Positions 10,773 through 18,238 of a DNA stretch of 53,502 nt are shown piece after piece. How positions within the stretch are numbered: position 1 is the first letter of the stretch; every line of letters starts with the position of its first letter. Source of the stretch: an uncultured Saprospiraceae bacterium (GTDB taxonomy: Bacteria; Bacteroidota; Bacteroidia; Chitinophagales; Saprospiraceae); assembly GCA_938045585.1 (NCBI GenBank), contig CALIAU010000009.1, positions 1 through 53,502 on the forward strand. Reading direction: 5' to 3'. The translations under genes were made by a program, and so were the position numbers. The notes beneath the pieces are model-generated. The model was not told where the DNA came from. It saw only the letters and a list, made by a program, of their open reading frames with translations, and searched no databases.

Positions 10773-11570
10773 ATGATGAAGTCAATAATAGCAATACTCT
10801 CAGTGAGCATCTTTTTAGCTCTGCCGAAGTCGGTAAGTGCAGCGGCTCCTATTTATCTTGAATTGCATACAGGCGACTTTAACTCAGCGTTGAAGAAAGC
10901 AAGTGAAAATGGGAAACTGCTTATGGTGGACTTTTATGCAGATTGGTGCCAACCCTGCAAGTGGATGGATAAGACAACATTTACAAACACGGGCGTAGTA
11001 GACATGCTCAATACGAACTTTGTAACCTACAAAGCAAATATTGATACCAAAGATGGATTCTTGACCAAGGAAAAATACGGCATCCAGTTTCTACCCACCA
11101 TCCTTATCTTTAATACGAAAGGTGAACTAGTAGAACGACTAGAAAGTACTATGGCACCTGAGAAGCTACTCCCTATCTTGGAGTTTCATAATCACCCAAA
11201 TAATAAGGTGAAAATTACACACCAGTTTAATAGTAGCCCTGTCACAGAAACAAGTTCAAATTCTAATACAAGCACTTCTGCATCAGAAGATTATGATCTA
11301 AAACTGCTCTATGAAGAATATAGACGTAGCGAAAAGACTAAATCTACATATAGACTGCAAGTGGGTGTATACGAAGAATATCAAGCTGCCTTTGACAAGG
11401 TAAATGTCCTTAGAGAAGAATTCCTAGAACCCATTGTCGTCTTAAATGATTATCGGGATGGAAAAACCCTCTACAAGGTTATGATGGGCGAATTTAAATC
11501 GCAGAACGAAGCAGAGAGTTTTAGAGTTATCCTCTTAAATTCCTTTAACATACAATCTATTGTGAATTAG
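10773..11570 (+). CDS. Secreted thioredoxin-fold protein with SPOR-like C-terminal domain
   Basis: 265 residues. A signal peptide (about 1-24, ending VSAA) sends it to the periplasm. Residues about 30-135 form a thioredoxin domain with the redox motif WCQPCKWM in the DFYADWCQPC context, like thioredoxin-related DsbD-gamma/TlpA proteins. A Ser/Thr/Asn-rich linker near 150-172 leads to a C-terminal domain of about 75 residues (YRLQVGVYEEYQAAF, then LYKVMMGEFKSQNEAESF) with the pattern of a SPOR domain, which binds denuded glycan of septal murein. That would place a disulfide reductase or isomerase at the division site. The SPOR call is moderate, the thioredoxin call firm. ATG codons at 10773 and 10776 are both possible. 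Confidence 0.8.
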   Translation: MMKSIIAILSVSIFLALPKSVSAAAPIYLELHTGDFNSALKKASENGKLLMVDFYADWCQPCKWMDKTTFTNTGVVDMLNTNFVTYKANIDTKDGFLTKEKYGIQFLPTILIFNTKGELVERLESTMAPEKLLPILEFHNHPNNKVKITHQFNSSPVTETSSNSNTSTSASEDYDLKLLYEEYRRSEKTKSTYRLQVGVYEEYQAAFDKVNVLREEFLEPIVVLNDYRDGKTLYKVMMGEFKSQNEAESFRVILLNSFNIQSIVN

Positions 11571-11609
11571 ATCGTGAAGCCCCATCCCAAAAACGTGGTT
11601 TCACACAAC

Positions 11610-11638
11610 AAGGGTCTGCTGTATAGTGGGCCCTTTTT
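11610..11638 (+). terminator. Intrinsic terminator after the thioredoxin gene
   Basis: AAGGGTCT (11610-11617) pairs with GGGCCCTT (11628-11635) using G-U pairs, loop of 10 bases, followed by a T run. Confidence 0.75.
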
Positions 11639-11686
11639 GTTTTATATCCTCCCCTTTTTAGTAAAGCTTAGCTACATTATTTTTTA

Positions 11687-11779
11687 TTTGGGCGTGCCCC
11701 CTTTTCTAGAAAAGGGGTCGCGTCGTCCACAGCCAGGTCCTCCGGACGCCTACGGCCTGCTACCACCGCTCACGCAGAA
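11687..11779 (+). repeat. GGGCGTGCCC-type intergenic element, copy A
   Basis: Begins TTTGGGCGTGCCC, contains a perfect 20-bp palindrome at 11698-11717 (arms CCCCTTTTCT and AGAAAAGGGG), then GGTCGCG, TCC, CCTACGG, CTACC and ends in CTCACGCAGAA. The same ordered words occur on the opposite strand at 12043-12188. Elements of this general form recur between genes in many Bacteroidota as far as I recall; I cannot cite a named family. Confidence 0.65.
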
Positions 11780-11892
11780 CCTTTACTTCTGTAAGCACAG
11801 TTTTTTAATAAGGCATTTGACATCCCCCACTCTGAAGCCAAGGAAGCACGAATCTTGTAATACATTAATCCATGAACAGTTATGATATCTGC

Positions 11893-11972
11893 GCGTAGTT
11901 CGGAAACTACGCTTGACGGGGGCATTTGGGACCAACTATCTGTACGTTGCGTGTAGTTTCCGAACTACACGC
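11893..11972. repeat. Pair of mirrored hairpins
   Basis: First hairpin: GCGTAGTT (11893-11900), loop CGGA, AACTACGC (11905-11912). Second: GCGTGTAGTT (11949-11958), loop TCCG, AACTACACGC (11963-11972). The second is nearly the reverse complement of the first, so the pair is also a long inverted repeat with a 36-base centre. There is no T run, so they are not simple terminators. Confidence 0.85.
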
Positions 11973-12042
11973 TAAATATCACTTAATTTTCTAGAGTTCT
12001 CTTATTTATTAGTCTTTGCTCCTAGAACCTCTCTTAATTCAA

Positions 12043-12188
12043 AGTTCGCGTGAGGGGCCTGCCTGCGTGCCTCGGAAGGCAGGTAGTAAGGAAACCGTAG
12101 GTTGTCCCCAGCATGGGGACCTGCCTGCGTGCCGCAAGCAGGCAGGCGGAACTCCTGGATGGCCCGACCTTTGGGCACGCCCAAATAA
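12043..12188 (-). repeat. GGGCGTGCCC-type intergenic element, copy B, with internal hairpins
   Basis: Read on the minus strand it begins TTTGGGCGTGCCCAAA (a near-perfect palindrome, 12170-12185), continues GGTCGGG, TCC, CCTACGG, CTACC and ends CCCTCACGCGAA, the same word order as copy A. It carries extra hairpins: CCTGCCT/AGGCAGG (12058-12083), GTCCCC/GGGGAC (12104-12120) and a perfect 9-bp stem CCTGCCTGC/GCAGGCAGG (12120-12146). Confidence 0.65.
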
Positions 12189-12367
12189 ACCATATCAGAA
12201 AAACTGAGGCCAAATATTATACCTTAAACAATTGGATATCAAAACATTAAATAACGTAAATACCAAATATGAAGAACCAAGCTGTCTGCAACTACTAGAA
12301 ATCAAATTTTTATCTAAAATACACTCTCCACCATGCAGCATTTTTAAAAATTCAGATATCTATTAAA

Positions 12368-12443
12368 TGCTTAGCATTATCTAAGCAGAGTATTGTACTT
12401 TTGCAATAACAATGAGGAAAGCCCGTTATTTATAAGGGCTTTT
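12368..12443 (+). promoter_or_regulatory. Hairpin, -7 box and terminator-like hairpin upstream of the SprB-like gene
   Basis: TGCTTAG/CTAAGCA forms a perfect stem at 12368-12387. TACTTTTG at 12396-12403 fits the -7 consensus TAnnTTTG. Only about 15 bases on, AAAGCCC/GGGCTTT (12418-12442) with following T forms a small terminator. A transcript started here would stop at once or be read through, so this may be a small attenuator or a tiny RNA unit. Confidence 0.4.
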
Positions 12444-12502
12444 AAGTAGAACTTTATCCCTTCTACAACAAGGCAAAAGTCACACATATTATAGTTTTCT
12501 CT

Positions 12503-12510
12503 TATATTTG
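12503..12510 (+). promoter_or_regulatory. -7 promoter box of the 12534 gene
   Basis: TATATTTG matches TAnnTTTG exactly and ends 23 bases before the ATG. No TTG at the -33 position is evident. Confidence 0.55.
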
Positions 12511-12533
12511 CATCCTATTAACCGTGGATTAGT

Positions 12534-15500
12534 ATGAACATATGTAAAAAGCTTTTAACTGTCGTATTTTTAGTAGTAAGTGCCTTAGGAATAAAAGCGC
12601 AGGTAACACCCTGTCCACCTCCCCCAGCGGGCTTTGACTGTGATGCAGATTATGACCTATTTCCACAAATCAATTTATCAAATGTTCCTACCGACCCAAG
12701 GACTGGAGATATGTTTTGTATCGATCTAGATGTAGCAGATTTTGTTGCCATCTCTTCCCTACAGTTTTCCATTTCTTTTGACCCAAATGTAATACAGTTT
12801 GTGAGTTCAGACTTCACAACAACAGACCTGCCTTCTGATGGTTCCTTTGGTCAAAATGTGAATGAGATTAGTAATGGCAACTACGGTATAATTTGGACAG
12901 CTGCAGGTGTGGGAGTTTGTATGGAAGATGGAAGTACTGTTATGAGTATTTGCTTTGAAGTGGTAGGAGATTGTGGAGACTTTAGTCCCTTCATAATGAC
13001 TGCCAATGTTACAGAAATTGATGCAAGTGTAAACTTTGAAATTTCGGAACCAGCTTGTGCCTTAGATACTATCTTGTTTAATCAGGACGAACTTGGTATC
13101 AAGGTGGCATGTGATCAGTTAACTATTTTTGGCAGTTCATGCCCGTCCAATATGAATACAGGATGTATTACTTTTTCTGTAGGAGGTGGTTCTCCTGATT
13201 ATACTGTAATTTATCTTGGAAATCAAATTGACAATTTTCCTGAAGGGCAAGACACAACCATATGCGGTCTTGCCGCGGGTGCTGTGTCTGTTTCCGTACA
13301 AGATAGCGATGGTACGATTGAAAGTTTACAAATACCCGTTGAATTTGGTGACCCGCTTGTATTTGATTTGCAAGTAACACCCACAGCCTGTAATTACATT
13401 TGTAATGGCGCAATTTCTATTGAAAATATTAACAGTACAGACTACACAGTAGAATGGTCAAATTTTGTGTTTAACAAAGATGAGATTGATGGCCTGTGTA
13501 ATGGACTATATATCGTTACCGTTACAGATGCTGGAGGATGTACAGTGATAGATTCAGCGCGCTTAGAAACAGAACCTATGTCATATGTCGCAGACCTTTC
13601 TGTTGTCCCTACCTGTGTAGGAGCTAACGATGGAGTCTTATCAATTAGCCCTCAGGGTGGCACACCGTTTCAACCCGGAGACAGGTACATGATTAACAAT
13701 CAACTCATTGATGTTTTTGTAGATAACTTTGTATCTTCTGGTGACTACCCTATTGAAATAACAGATGCAAATGGTTGCGTCTTTAGAGATACCTTTGATG
13801 TAAATGCTGCAGGTGAATTAGACTTTGTTTTTGACACCTTTGAGCATGCCTGTGATAATGGGTTTGGACAACTAAAAATATCAACCTTTAATACAAATGG
13901 CGCTGCAGCCGCTAATCCACTTTTTAGATTATACGATGCAGATACAGATGCACTTGTTTTCCCAGGAGGAATTGTTTCACTAAACATGTTCATCTATAAT
14001 GATATACCACCTGCATCCTACTATCTCACCATACGTGAGGATGGCACTGGATGTATGGACACCATCGATTTTGAGATATTAGAATCCCCTGCGATGATGG
14101 TACAAGAAAATTTCTCTGGACCAGGCTGTGATGGCAGTGGCGCATTCGCTGAAGTAATCGTGACCGGTGGCACACCTGATCTAAGCTATGAATGGGACTA
14201 TAATAACGAGATAACAAACCGCATAGAAAACATGCCACCAGGAGATTATATGGTGACAATCACAGATGCTCTTAACTGCGAAGAAATATCCATGTTCACC
14301 ATTCCTAACACAGAATCCCTTGTAATTCAAACTATGAATAGTTCTATTAATTGCGATGGATCTGGAGCAGGAGGAACATTAGAAGTGACCATCCTCATGG
14401 GTGGTACTAACTTAGATATAGTGTGGACAGATGTCAATGATGACGTTGTAGGAAACGGTGCGATTGTTACTGGTATTCCAGCTGGATTTTATACTGTAAC
14501 AGTAACAGACTTAGATAGTGGTTGTGAAGAAATGGCTACTGCTACAATTTCAAACTCAGGTTCACTGGATGTCCAAGTTATTCCAGGTCCACCTACCTGC
14601 CCAGATGGTACAGATGGTACTATTAATCTTATTGTTTCTGGAGGATCTGGTATGGGATATATGATGGACTGGAATCATCCAAATGGTATCGCTACAAACT
14701 TTATTCTCCCTGGTATTCCATGTGGCTTTTATGATGGGATTTCAGTTACGGATTCAGATGGCTGTACTGTGAATCTTGGTACCATAGAAGTACCATGTCC
14801 GGAAAGAATAGAACTAGAAGTAAACCTCACTAGAGATGTGAGTTGTTTTGGTGAAGCAACAGGAGAAGCAGTTGCGGAAATCGTAGGAGGAACAACGCAA
14901 TTCAATTTCTTATGGTCTTCTGGTGAATCTAACTTTGGTTCTTTCTCCTTAGACACAACCCTAGTTGAAGGTGAGAATTGGGTAATTGCTAATGATGGTG
15001 TATGTAGTTCTGATACTGTCTTTTTTACAATTGGTACAGTAGATCAAATTACCATATCAAGCGATGCAAGTAGTTTTGTGGACGCATCTTGTTTTGGCAT
15101 TGCCAATGGAGAAGCAAGCATAGAAGCTGAAGGTGGTATTGCTCCTAATGGAAATTACACCTATACTTGGCTTACGGATGGCACAGTCGGAAATACAAAC
15201 TCTGGATTAGCAGCAGGAATACACTATATAGAAATCACGGATGAAGCCGTTCCTGGTTGTACTGTGCTAGATTCTATTTTCATACAAGAACCAGACAGCA
15301 TGGTTGTAGAAATAGATTCCTTTACCATTGAAAACTTAAGTTGCTCCGGAGAAAATACAGCCATGTTTGGAGTGAATGTATTTGGAGGAAACTCAGGAGA
15401 TCTAGACTATAGCTGGACTAATGTAGTTTCAGACAATGCAATTGCAACTAATCTTGGAATAGGCACCTATTGTGTTACGGTAACAGATACTAAAGGCTGC

Positions 15501-16328
15501 TCAGATTCTGCTTGCTATGAAGTAGTAGCACCAGAGCCACTTAGCTTCGATGTTATTCCACCAGAAATTCCAGATTGTTTTGGAGGAAGTACCTGTATTG
15601 CCATAGAAAATGTAACAGGAGGAACAGGCACTTCCTATCAGTTTGCTATTAATCCATTTGGGCAACAAGTGGGGATAGACTCATGCCTAGAAGTCATAGC
15701 TGGTATGTATAATGTTACACTTTTTGACCAAGCGGGATGCTCAGTATCTTCTATGATAGAAGTGACACAGCCAGCAGCTATTGAGGTAGATCTAGGTCCT
15801 GATATTATTGTGGATTTAGGAGATTCTACAACACTCATTAATGTAAACATTGATGCACAAGAACCCATCGATACTATTATATGGGATCCGTTTATGTTCT
15901 TAGAATGTAAAACAGATAATTGTTCTGTCGTATCCGTACAACCTCAGCAAAACGTCACCTATGGAGTTACTGTAGTGGATATAAATGGTTGCGAAGGTTT
16001 TGATGATATTAATGTTACACTGAAAACAGATAGAAACGTATTTGTATCTAATATCTTCTCACCAAACGGGGATGGACAAAATGATGAATTCAAAATCCAA
16101 ACGGGTAGAGGTGTACAAGACATTGAATCATTCGTAATTTTTGACCGCTGGGGAAATAAGGTCTTTGATGCAGGCAGTAGAGCAGCTGGCCCGGATGGCT
16201 CAGAGGCCTGGGATGGTACTCATAAAGGAGATGCCGTACAACCAGGTGTCTACGTGTACTTTGCAAAACTTACTTTCATTGATGGTTTTGAATTTACCTA
16301 CAAAGGCTCAGTTACCCTTATTAGATAG
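12534..16328 (+). CDS. Large surface protein: cohesin-like N-domain, SprB-type repeats, type B T9SS sorting domain
   Basis: 1264 residues. The signal peptide (1-23) ends IKAQ. Residues about 30-210 form a cohesin-like beta domain (DPRTGDMFCIDLDV, LQFSISFDPNVIQF, then a CFEV-type strand). About eleven repeats of the SprB/gliding-adhesin style follow (Cys near the start, GG in the middle, W or Y, then a VTVTDxxGC strand) up to about residue 1120. The last 90 residues, from FSPNGDGQNDEF near 1172 through IFDRWGNKVFD to YKGSVTLIR, are a type B T9SS (gliding motility-associated) C-terminal domain. The protein should be exported and displayed as a long, disulfide-containing adhesin-like filament. 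The ligand is unknown; no enzyme domain is seen. A hairpin follows the stop. Confidence 0.85.
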   Translation: MNICKKLLTVVFLVVSALGIKAQVTPCPPPPAGFDCDADYDLFPQINLSNVPTDPRTGDMFCIDLDVADFVAISSLQFSISFDPNVIQFVSSDFTTTDLPSDGSFGQNVNEISNGNYGIIWTAAGVGVCMEDGSTVMSICFEVVGDCGDFSPFIMTANVTEIDASVNFEISEPACALDTILFNQDELGIKVACDQLTIFGSSCPSNMNTGCITFSVGGGSPDYTVIYLGNQIDNFPEGQDTTICGLAAGAVSVSVQDSDGTIESLQIPVEFGDPLVFDLQVTPTACNYICNGAISIENINSTDYTVEWSNFVFNKDEIDGLCNGLYIVTVTDAGGCTVIDSARLETEPMSYVADLSVVPTCVGANDGVLSISPQGGTPFQPGDRYMINNQLIDVFVDNFVSSGDYPIEITDANGCVFRDTFDVNAAGELDFVFDTFEHACDNGFGQLKISTFNTNGAAAANPLFRLYDADTDALVFPGGIVSLNMFIYNDIPPASYYLTIREDGTGCMDTIDFEILESPAMMVQENFSGPGCDGSGAFAEVIVTGGTPDLSYEWDYNNEITNRIENMPPGDYMVTITDALNCEEISMFTIPNTESLVIQTMNSSINCDGSGAGGTLEVTILMGGTNLDIVWTDVNDDVVGNGAIVTGIPAGFYTVTVTDLDSGCEEMATATISNSGSLDVQVIPGPPTCPDGTDGTINLIVSGGSGMGYMMDWNHPNGIATNFILPGIPCGFYDGISVTDSDGCTVNLGTIEVPCPERIELEVNLTRDVSCFGEATGEAVAEIVGGTTQFNFLWSSGESNFGSFSLDTTLVEGENWVIANDGVCSSDTVFFTIGTVDQITISSDASSFVDASCFGIANGEASIEAEGGIAPNGNYTYTWLTDGTVGNTNSGLAAGIHYIEITDEAVPGCTVLDSIFIQEPDSMVVEIDSFTIENLSCSGENTAMFGVNVFGGNSGDLDYSWTNVVSDNAIATNLGIGTYCVTVTDTKGCSDSACYEVVAPEPLSFDVIPPEIPDCFGGSTCIAIENVTGGTGTSYQFAINPFGQQVGIDSCLEVIAGMYNVTLFDQAGCSVSSMIEVTQPAAIEVDLGPDIIVDLGDSTTLINVNIDAQEPIDTIIWDPFMFLECKTDNCSVVSVQPQQNVTYGVTVVDINGCEGFDDINVTLKTDRNVFVSNIFSPNGDGQNDEFKIQTGRGVQDIESFVIFDRWGNKVFDAGSRAAGPDGSEAWDGTHKGDAVQPGVYVYFAKLTFIDGFEFTYKGSVTLIR

Positions 16329-16331
16329 ACA

Positions 16332-16533
16332 GCAAATCAGCAGAGCTGATTTGCATGGAGACAAAGGACGACGGTGTCTTCAAGGGGTCATGACCCCTTG
16401 GGCAAACTTCAAAAAGGGTGATTGAAAAAATCAATCTCTCTCAATCACTTCATCTCCACGCGCACCAGAGTGCGCTATCCCTTCATCTCTCCATCCTGCC
16501 TGCTTGCGCACGCAGACAAGCTCTCCGTCTGCT
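16332..16533. repeat. Cluster of hairpins between two envelope genes
   Basis: GCAAATCAG/CTGATTTGC (16332-16354, perfect 9 bp); a perfect 20-bp palindrome with arms CAAGGGGTCA and TGACCCCTTG (16381-16400); GATTGA/TCAATC and outer GTGATTG/CAATCAC near 16419-16448; GCGCAC/GTGCGC with loop CAGA (16460-16475); then CTGCCTGCTTGCGCACGCAG-like sequence related to the 12.1 kb element. The first hairpin may end transcription of the upstream gene although it lacks a T run. No gene here. Confidence 0.7.
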
Positions 16534-16563
16534 TGAAATAATGTATAAATTGAGCTACTTTAG
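16533..16563 (+). promoter_or_regulatory. Possible promoter of the barrel protein gene
   Basis: TTG at 16533-16535, a 20-base spacer and TACTTTAG at 16556-16563 fit the Bacteroidota -33/-7 layout with one mismatch in TAnnTTTG. The ATG lies 36 bases downstream. Confidence 0.35.
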
Positions 16564-16598
16564 CCTGGCTTTCACGTCTCAACAGAAAACACGTCGAT

Positions 16599-17339
16599 AT
16601 GATTAAGAACCTAGGATTATTTATCGCCCTGCTATTTTGTGCCTTCACAGGATTACAAGCGCAAGAAGAAGGTACAGCTCCCCGCAGCTTATCTAGCTAT
16701 TATCTTTTAGCAGGAGAACAACAGCTCAATGTAAATGTTGGTTTTCTAAATACTACAGATTTTGCTTTTTCACTCTTTGGTCAAACTGGTAGTGGTAATC
16801 CTTCCCCTTCTTTAAATCTATCTTACGACTATGCTGTAACGAATGATATTCGCATAGGTGCCTTTACAAATTACTATCGTGTAGACGCATCTCAGTCATC
16901 AACCCTAGATGCTCTTTCGAGTAGTTTGGATGGACTAGGAATTGATATTGGCGGATTGTTGTCTGAATTAGGCGTGGATGACTTCTTGTGTGAAACGTTC
17001 CAAGTTAATTGTCCAGAAGATGTTACAACAAATATTCAAGAGCGCGTAAATGTACTCACTGTGGGAGGTAAATTGATGTATGCTAGACATATCGTAGAAA
17101 AATTTGATACCTATGTAAGTACGTATTTAGGTTACAGCTTTAATAGTCGAGAGACGATTACGGAAGAGGCTCTTAATACGGCTTCTGAACAACTTGGTCT
17201 GAATGTAGAGATTCCTGATTTTGTGTATTTCGGAGCAGTTGGAGCAAGATACTATGTCACACCTAAAATTGGAATTTATGGCGAATTTGGCCAAGGAAAT
17301 GTGCATATCTTAAAGTTGGGTCTAAGCCTAAAGCTATAA
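16599..17339 (+). CDS. Outer-membrane beta-barrel candidate
   Basis: 246 residues with a signal peptide (about 1-22, LQAQ). The rest alternates hydrophobic and polar residues in strands rich in aromatic residues (FLNTTDFAFSLFG, SYDYAVTNDIRIGAFTNYY, YFGAVGARYYVTPKIGIYGEFG) and ends in a strand of amphipathic character, LKLGLSLKL, all typical of small porin-like barrels. A loop near residues 105-150 holds two Cys. It follows the SprB-like gene by 270 bases but does not look like a PorP/SprF partner: it lacks the usual N-terminal motif and is shorter. Function unknown. Confidence 0.65.
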   Translation: MIKNLGLFIALLFCAFTGLQAQEEGTAPRSLSSYYLLAGEQQLNVNVGFLNTTDFAFSLFGQTGSGNPSPSLNLSYDYAVTNDIRIGAFTNYYRVDASQSSTLDALSSSLDGLGIDIGGLLSELGVDDFLCETFQVNCPEDVTTNIQERVNVLTVGGKLMYARHIVEKFDTYVSTYLGYSFNSRETITEEALNTASEQLGLNVEIPDFVYFGAVGARYYVTPKIGIYGEFGQGNVHILKLGLSLKL

Positions 17340-17360
17340 GATGATTGTGCACGTTTAAAA

Positions 17361-17391
17361 TCTAGTGTCTAGCGTCTAAAGTCTAGCGTCT
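17361..17391. repeat. Heptameric TCTANNG short tandem repeats, second locus
   Basis: TCTAGTG, TCTAGCG, TCTAAAG and TCTAGCG follow each other without gaps, then TCTTT. Same family as 91-178. It fills the 56-base gap between two convergent genes. Confidence 0.7.
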
Positions 17392-17395
17392 TTCT

Positions 17396-18220
17396 TTACC
17401 TCTTAGGATCTATCGTTCCCGTTGTATCTTTCTGAGCTTGTAAAATACTGTCTACGCGTGCCTTGGTAATCTTCTCTTGTGCCTCTCTCTTTTTGCGTCT
17501 TTCTTCAGCCGCTTTGGCGATAGCCTCCTTTTGTTTCTTAATGGCTTCTTCTTTCTCTTTACGACGCTCCTCAGACACGTTTACAGTCCCCGTAAGGGTA
17601 AGCTTTATCTTTGTGTCATTAATGTTGGTGGTGACAAAAATTTCAGGGTTTTGGTCTCCCTCTTTATTTACACTATTATAGTGTACTCCTATTTGATTAG
17701 TGCCTCCCGGTGGAATTTCTAAAAATGGAAAACTTGGTTGCGCACAACCGCATGAACCAGATGCTGAGGTAATTTCCAAGGGTGCATTTCCCGTGTTTTT
17801 AAACTTGAACGCATAATCATAGGTCTCTCCTTCTTCTAATTTCCCAAAATCATGTGTCATGGTTTCAAACTCGATAGCAGGTTTAGCATACACTGCTTTT
17901 TTTTGTGGCGCAGGAGTAACAGTAGACTTTCTAGGTTTGGGTTCCGCTGCCTTCTTAGGTTTTTTCGGTTCTTCTTTTGGTGGTTTCTTTTCACTCAGAC
18001 CAACGGCAGATTCTTCCTGTTTAGAGGCCATCACATTCTCCTTTTTCTCAAGCATCGCTTCATCAACTTTGCTTGTAGGAGTTGGCTTTTTAAAATCAAC
18101 AGATTCTTTCTTATTTGATTGCTCTACAGCAGCATTTACATCTTTTGAATCAGACTTACAAGCACAGAACCACAGTAGAATAGTTAAACACAAACTGTAT
18201 GTAAGACCTGTTTTTAACAT
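17396..18220 (-). CDS. Lipoprotein with DUF1573 domain
   Basis: 274 residues. N-terminal signal with a lipobox-like WFCAC, so it is probably a lipoprotein. A Lys/Pro/Glu-rich linker (about 25-90) is followed by a DUF1573 domain (about 95-205): FETMTHDFGKLEEGETYDYAF, NTGNAPLEITSASGSCGC with its paired Cys, and PPGGTNQIGVHY, the usual immunoglobulin-like fold of this Bacteroidota family. The last 60 residues are a highly charged helix (KKQKEAIAKAAEERRKKREAQ), probably coiled coil. It starts 18 bases after the LamG protein gene and is probably cotranscribed. The biochemical role of DUF1573 is not known. Confidence 0.82.
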   Translation of the reverse strand: MLKTGLTYSLCLTILLWFCACKSDSKDVNAAVEQSNKKESVDFKKPTPTSKVDEAMLEKKENVMASKQEESAVGLSEKKPPKEEPKKPKKAAEPKPRKSTVTPAPQKKAVYAKPAIEFETMTHDFGKLEEGETYDYAFKFKNTGNAPLEITSASGSCGCAQPSFPFLEIPPGGTNQIGVHYNSVNKEGDQNPEIFVTTNINDTKIKLTLTGTVNVSEERRKEKEEAIKKQKEAIAKAAEERRKKREAQEKITKARVDSILQAQKDTTGTIDPKR

Positions 18221-18238
18221 GGGTATTTTATCTGGAAT

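Larger units (their letters stand above)
11571..12533. other. Non-coding interval rich in palindromes
   Basis: No convincing gene; short open frames here run through structured repeats and match nothing. Contents in order: a terminator (11610-11638), a plus-strand GGGCGTGCCC element (11687-11779), two hairpins of mirrored loop sequence (11893-11972), a minus-strand GGGCGTGCCC element (12043-12188), AT-rich sequence, then two hairpins and two -7 boxes before the gene at 12534. The middle part is clearly richer in G+C than its surroundings. Confidence 0.75.

Noticed and set aside
11574-11885. Open frame of 103 codons after the thioredoxin gene
   Set aside because: It runs through a terminator and the structured GGGCGTGCCC element; the translation has no family likeness.
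12002-12207. Two opposed 63-codon open frames
   Set aside because: Both are translations of the palindromic element copy B; their mirrored reading is a result of the hairpins.
16141-16606. Two short open frames after the SprB-like gene
   Set aside because: The first lies out of frame in the real gene's T9SS domain, the second crosses the hairpin cluster.
12534-17339. SprB/PorP-SprF type gene pair
   Set aside because: The barrel candidate is too short and lacks the N-terminal motif of PorP/SprF proteins; only the SprB-like half is convincing.
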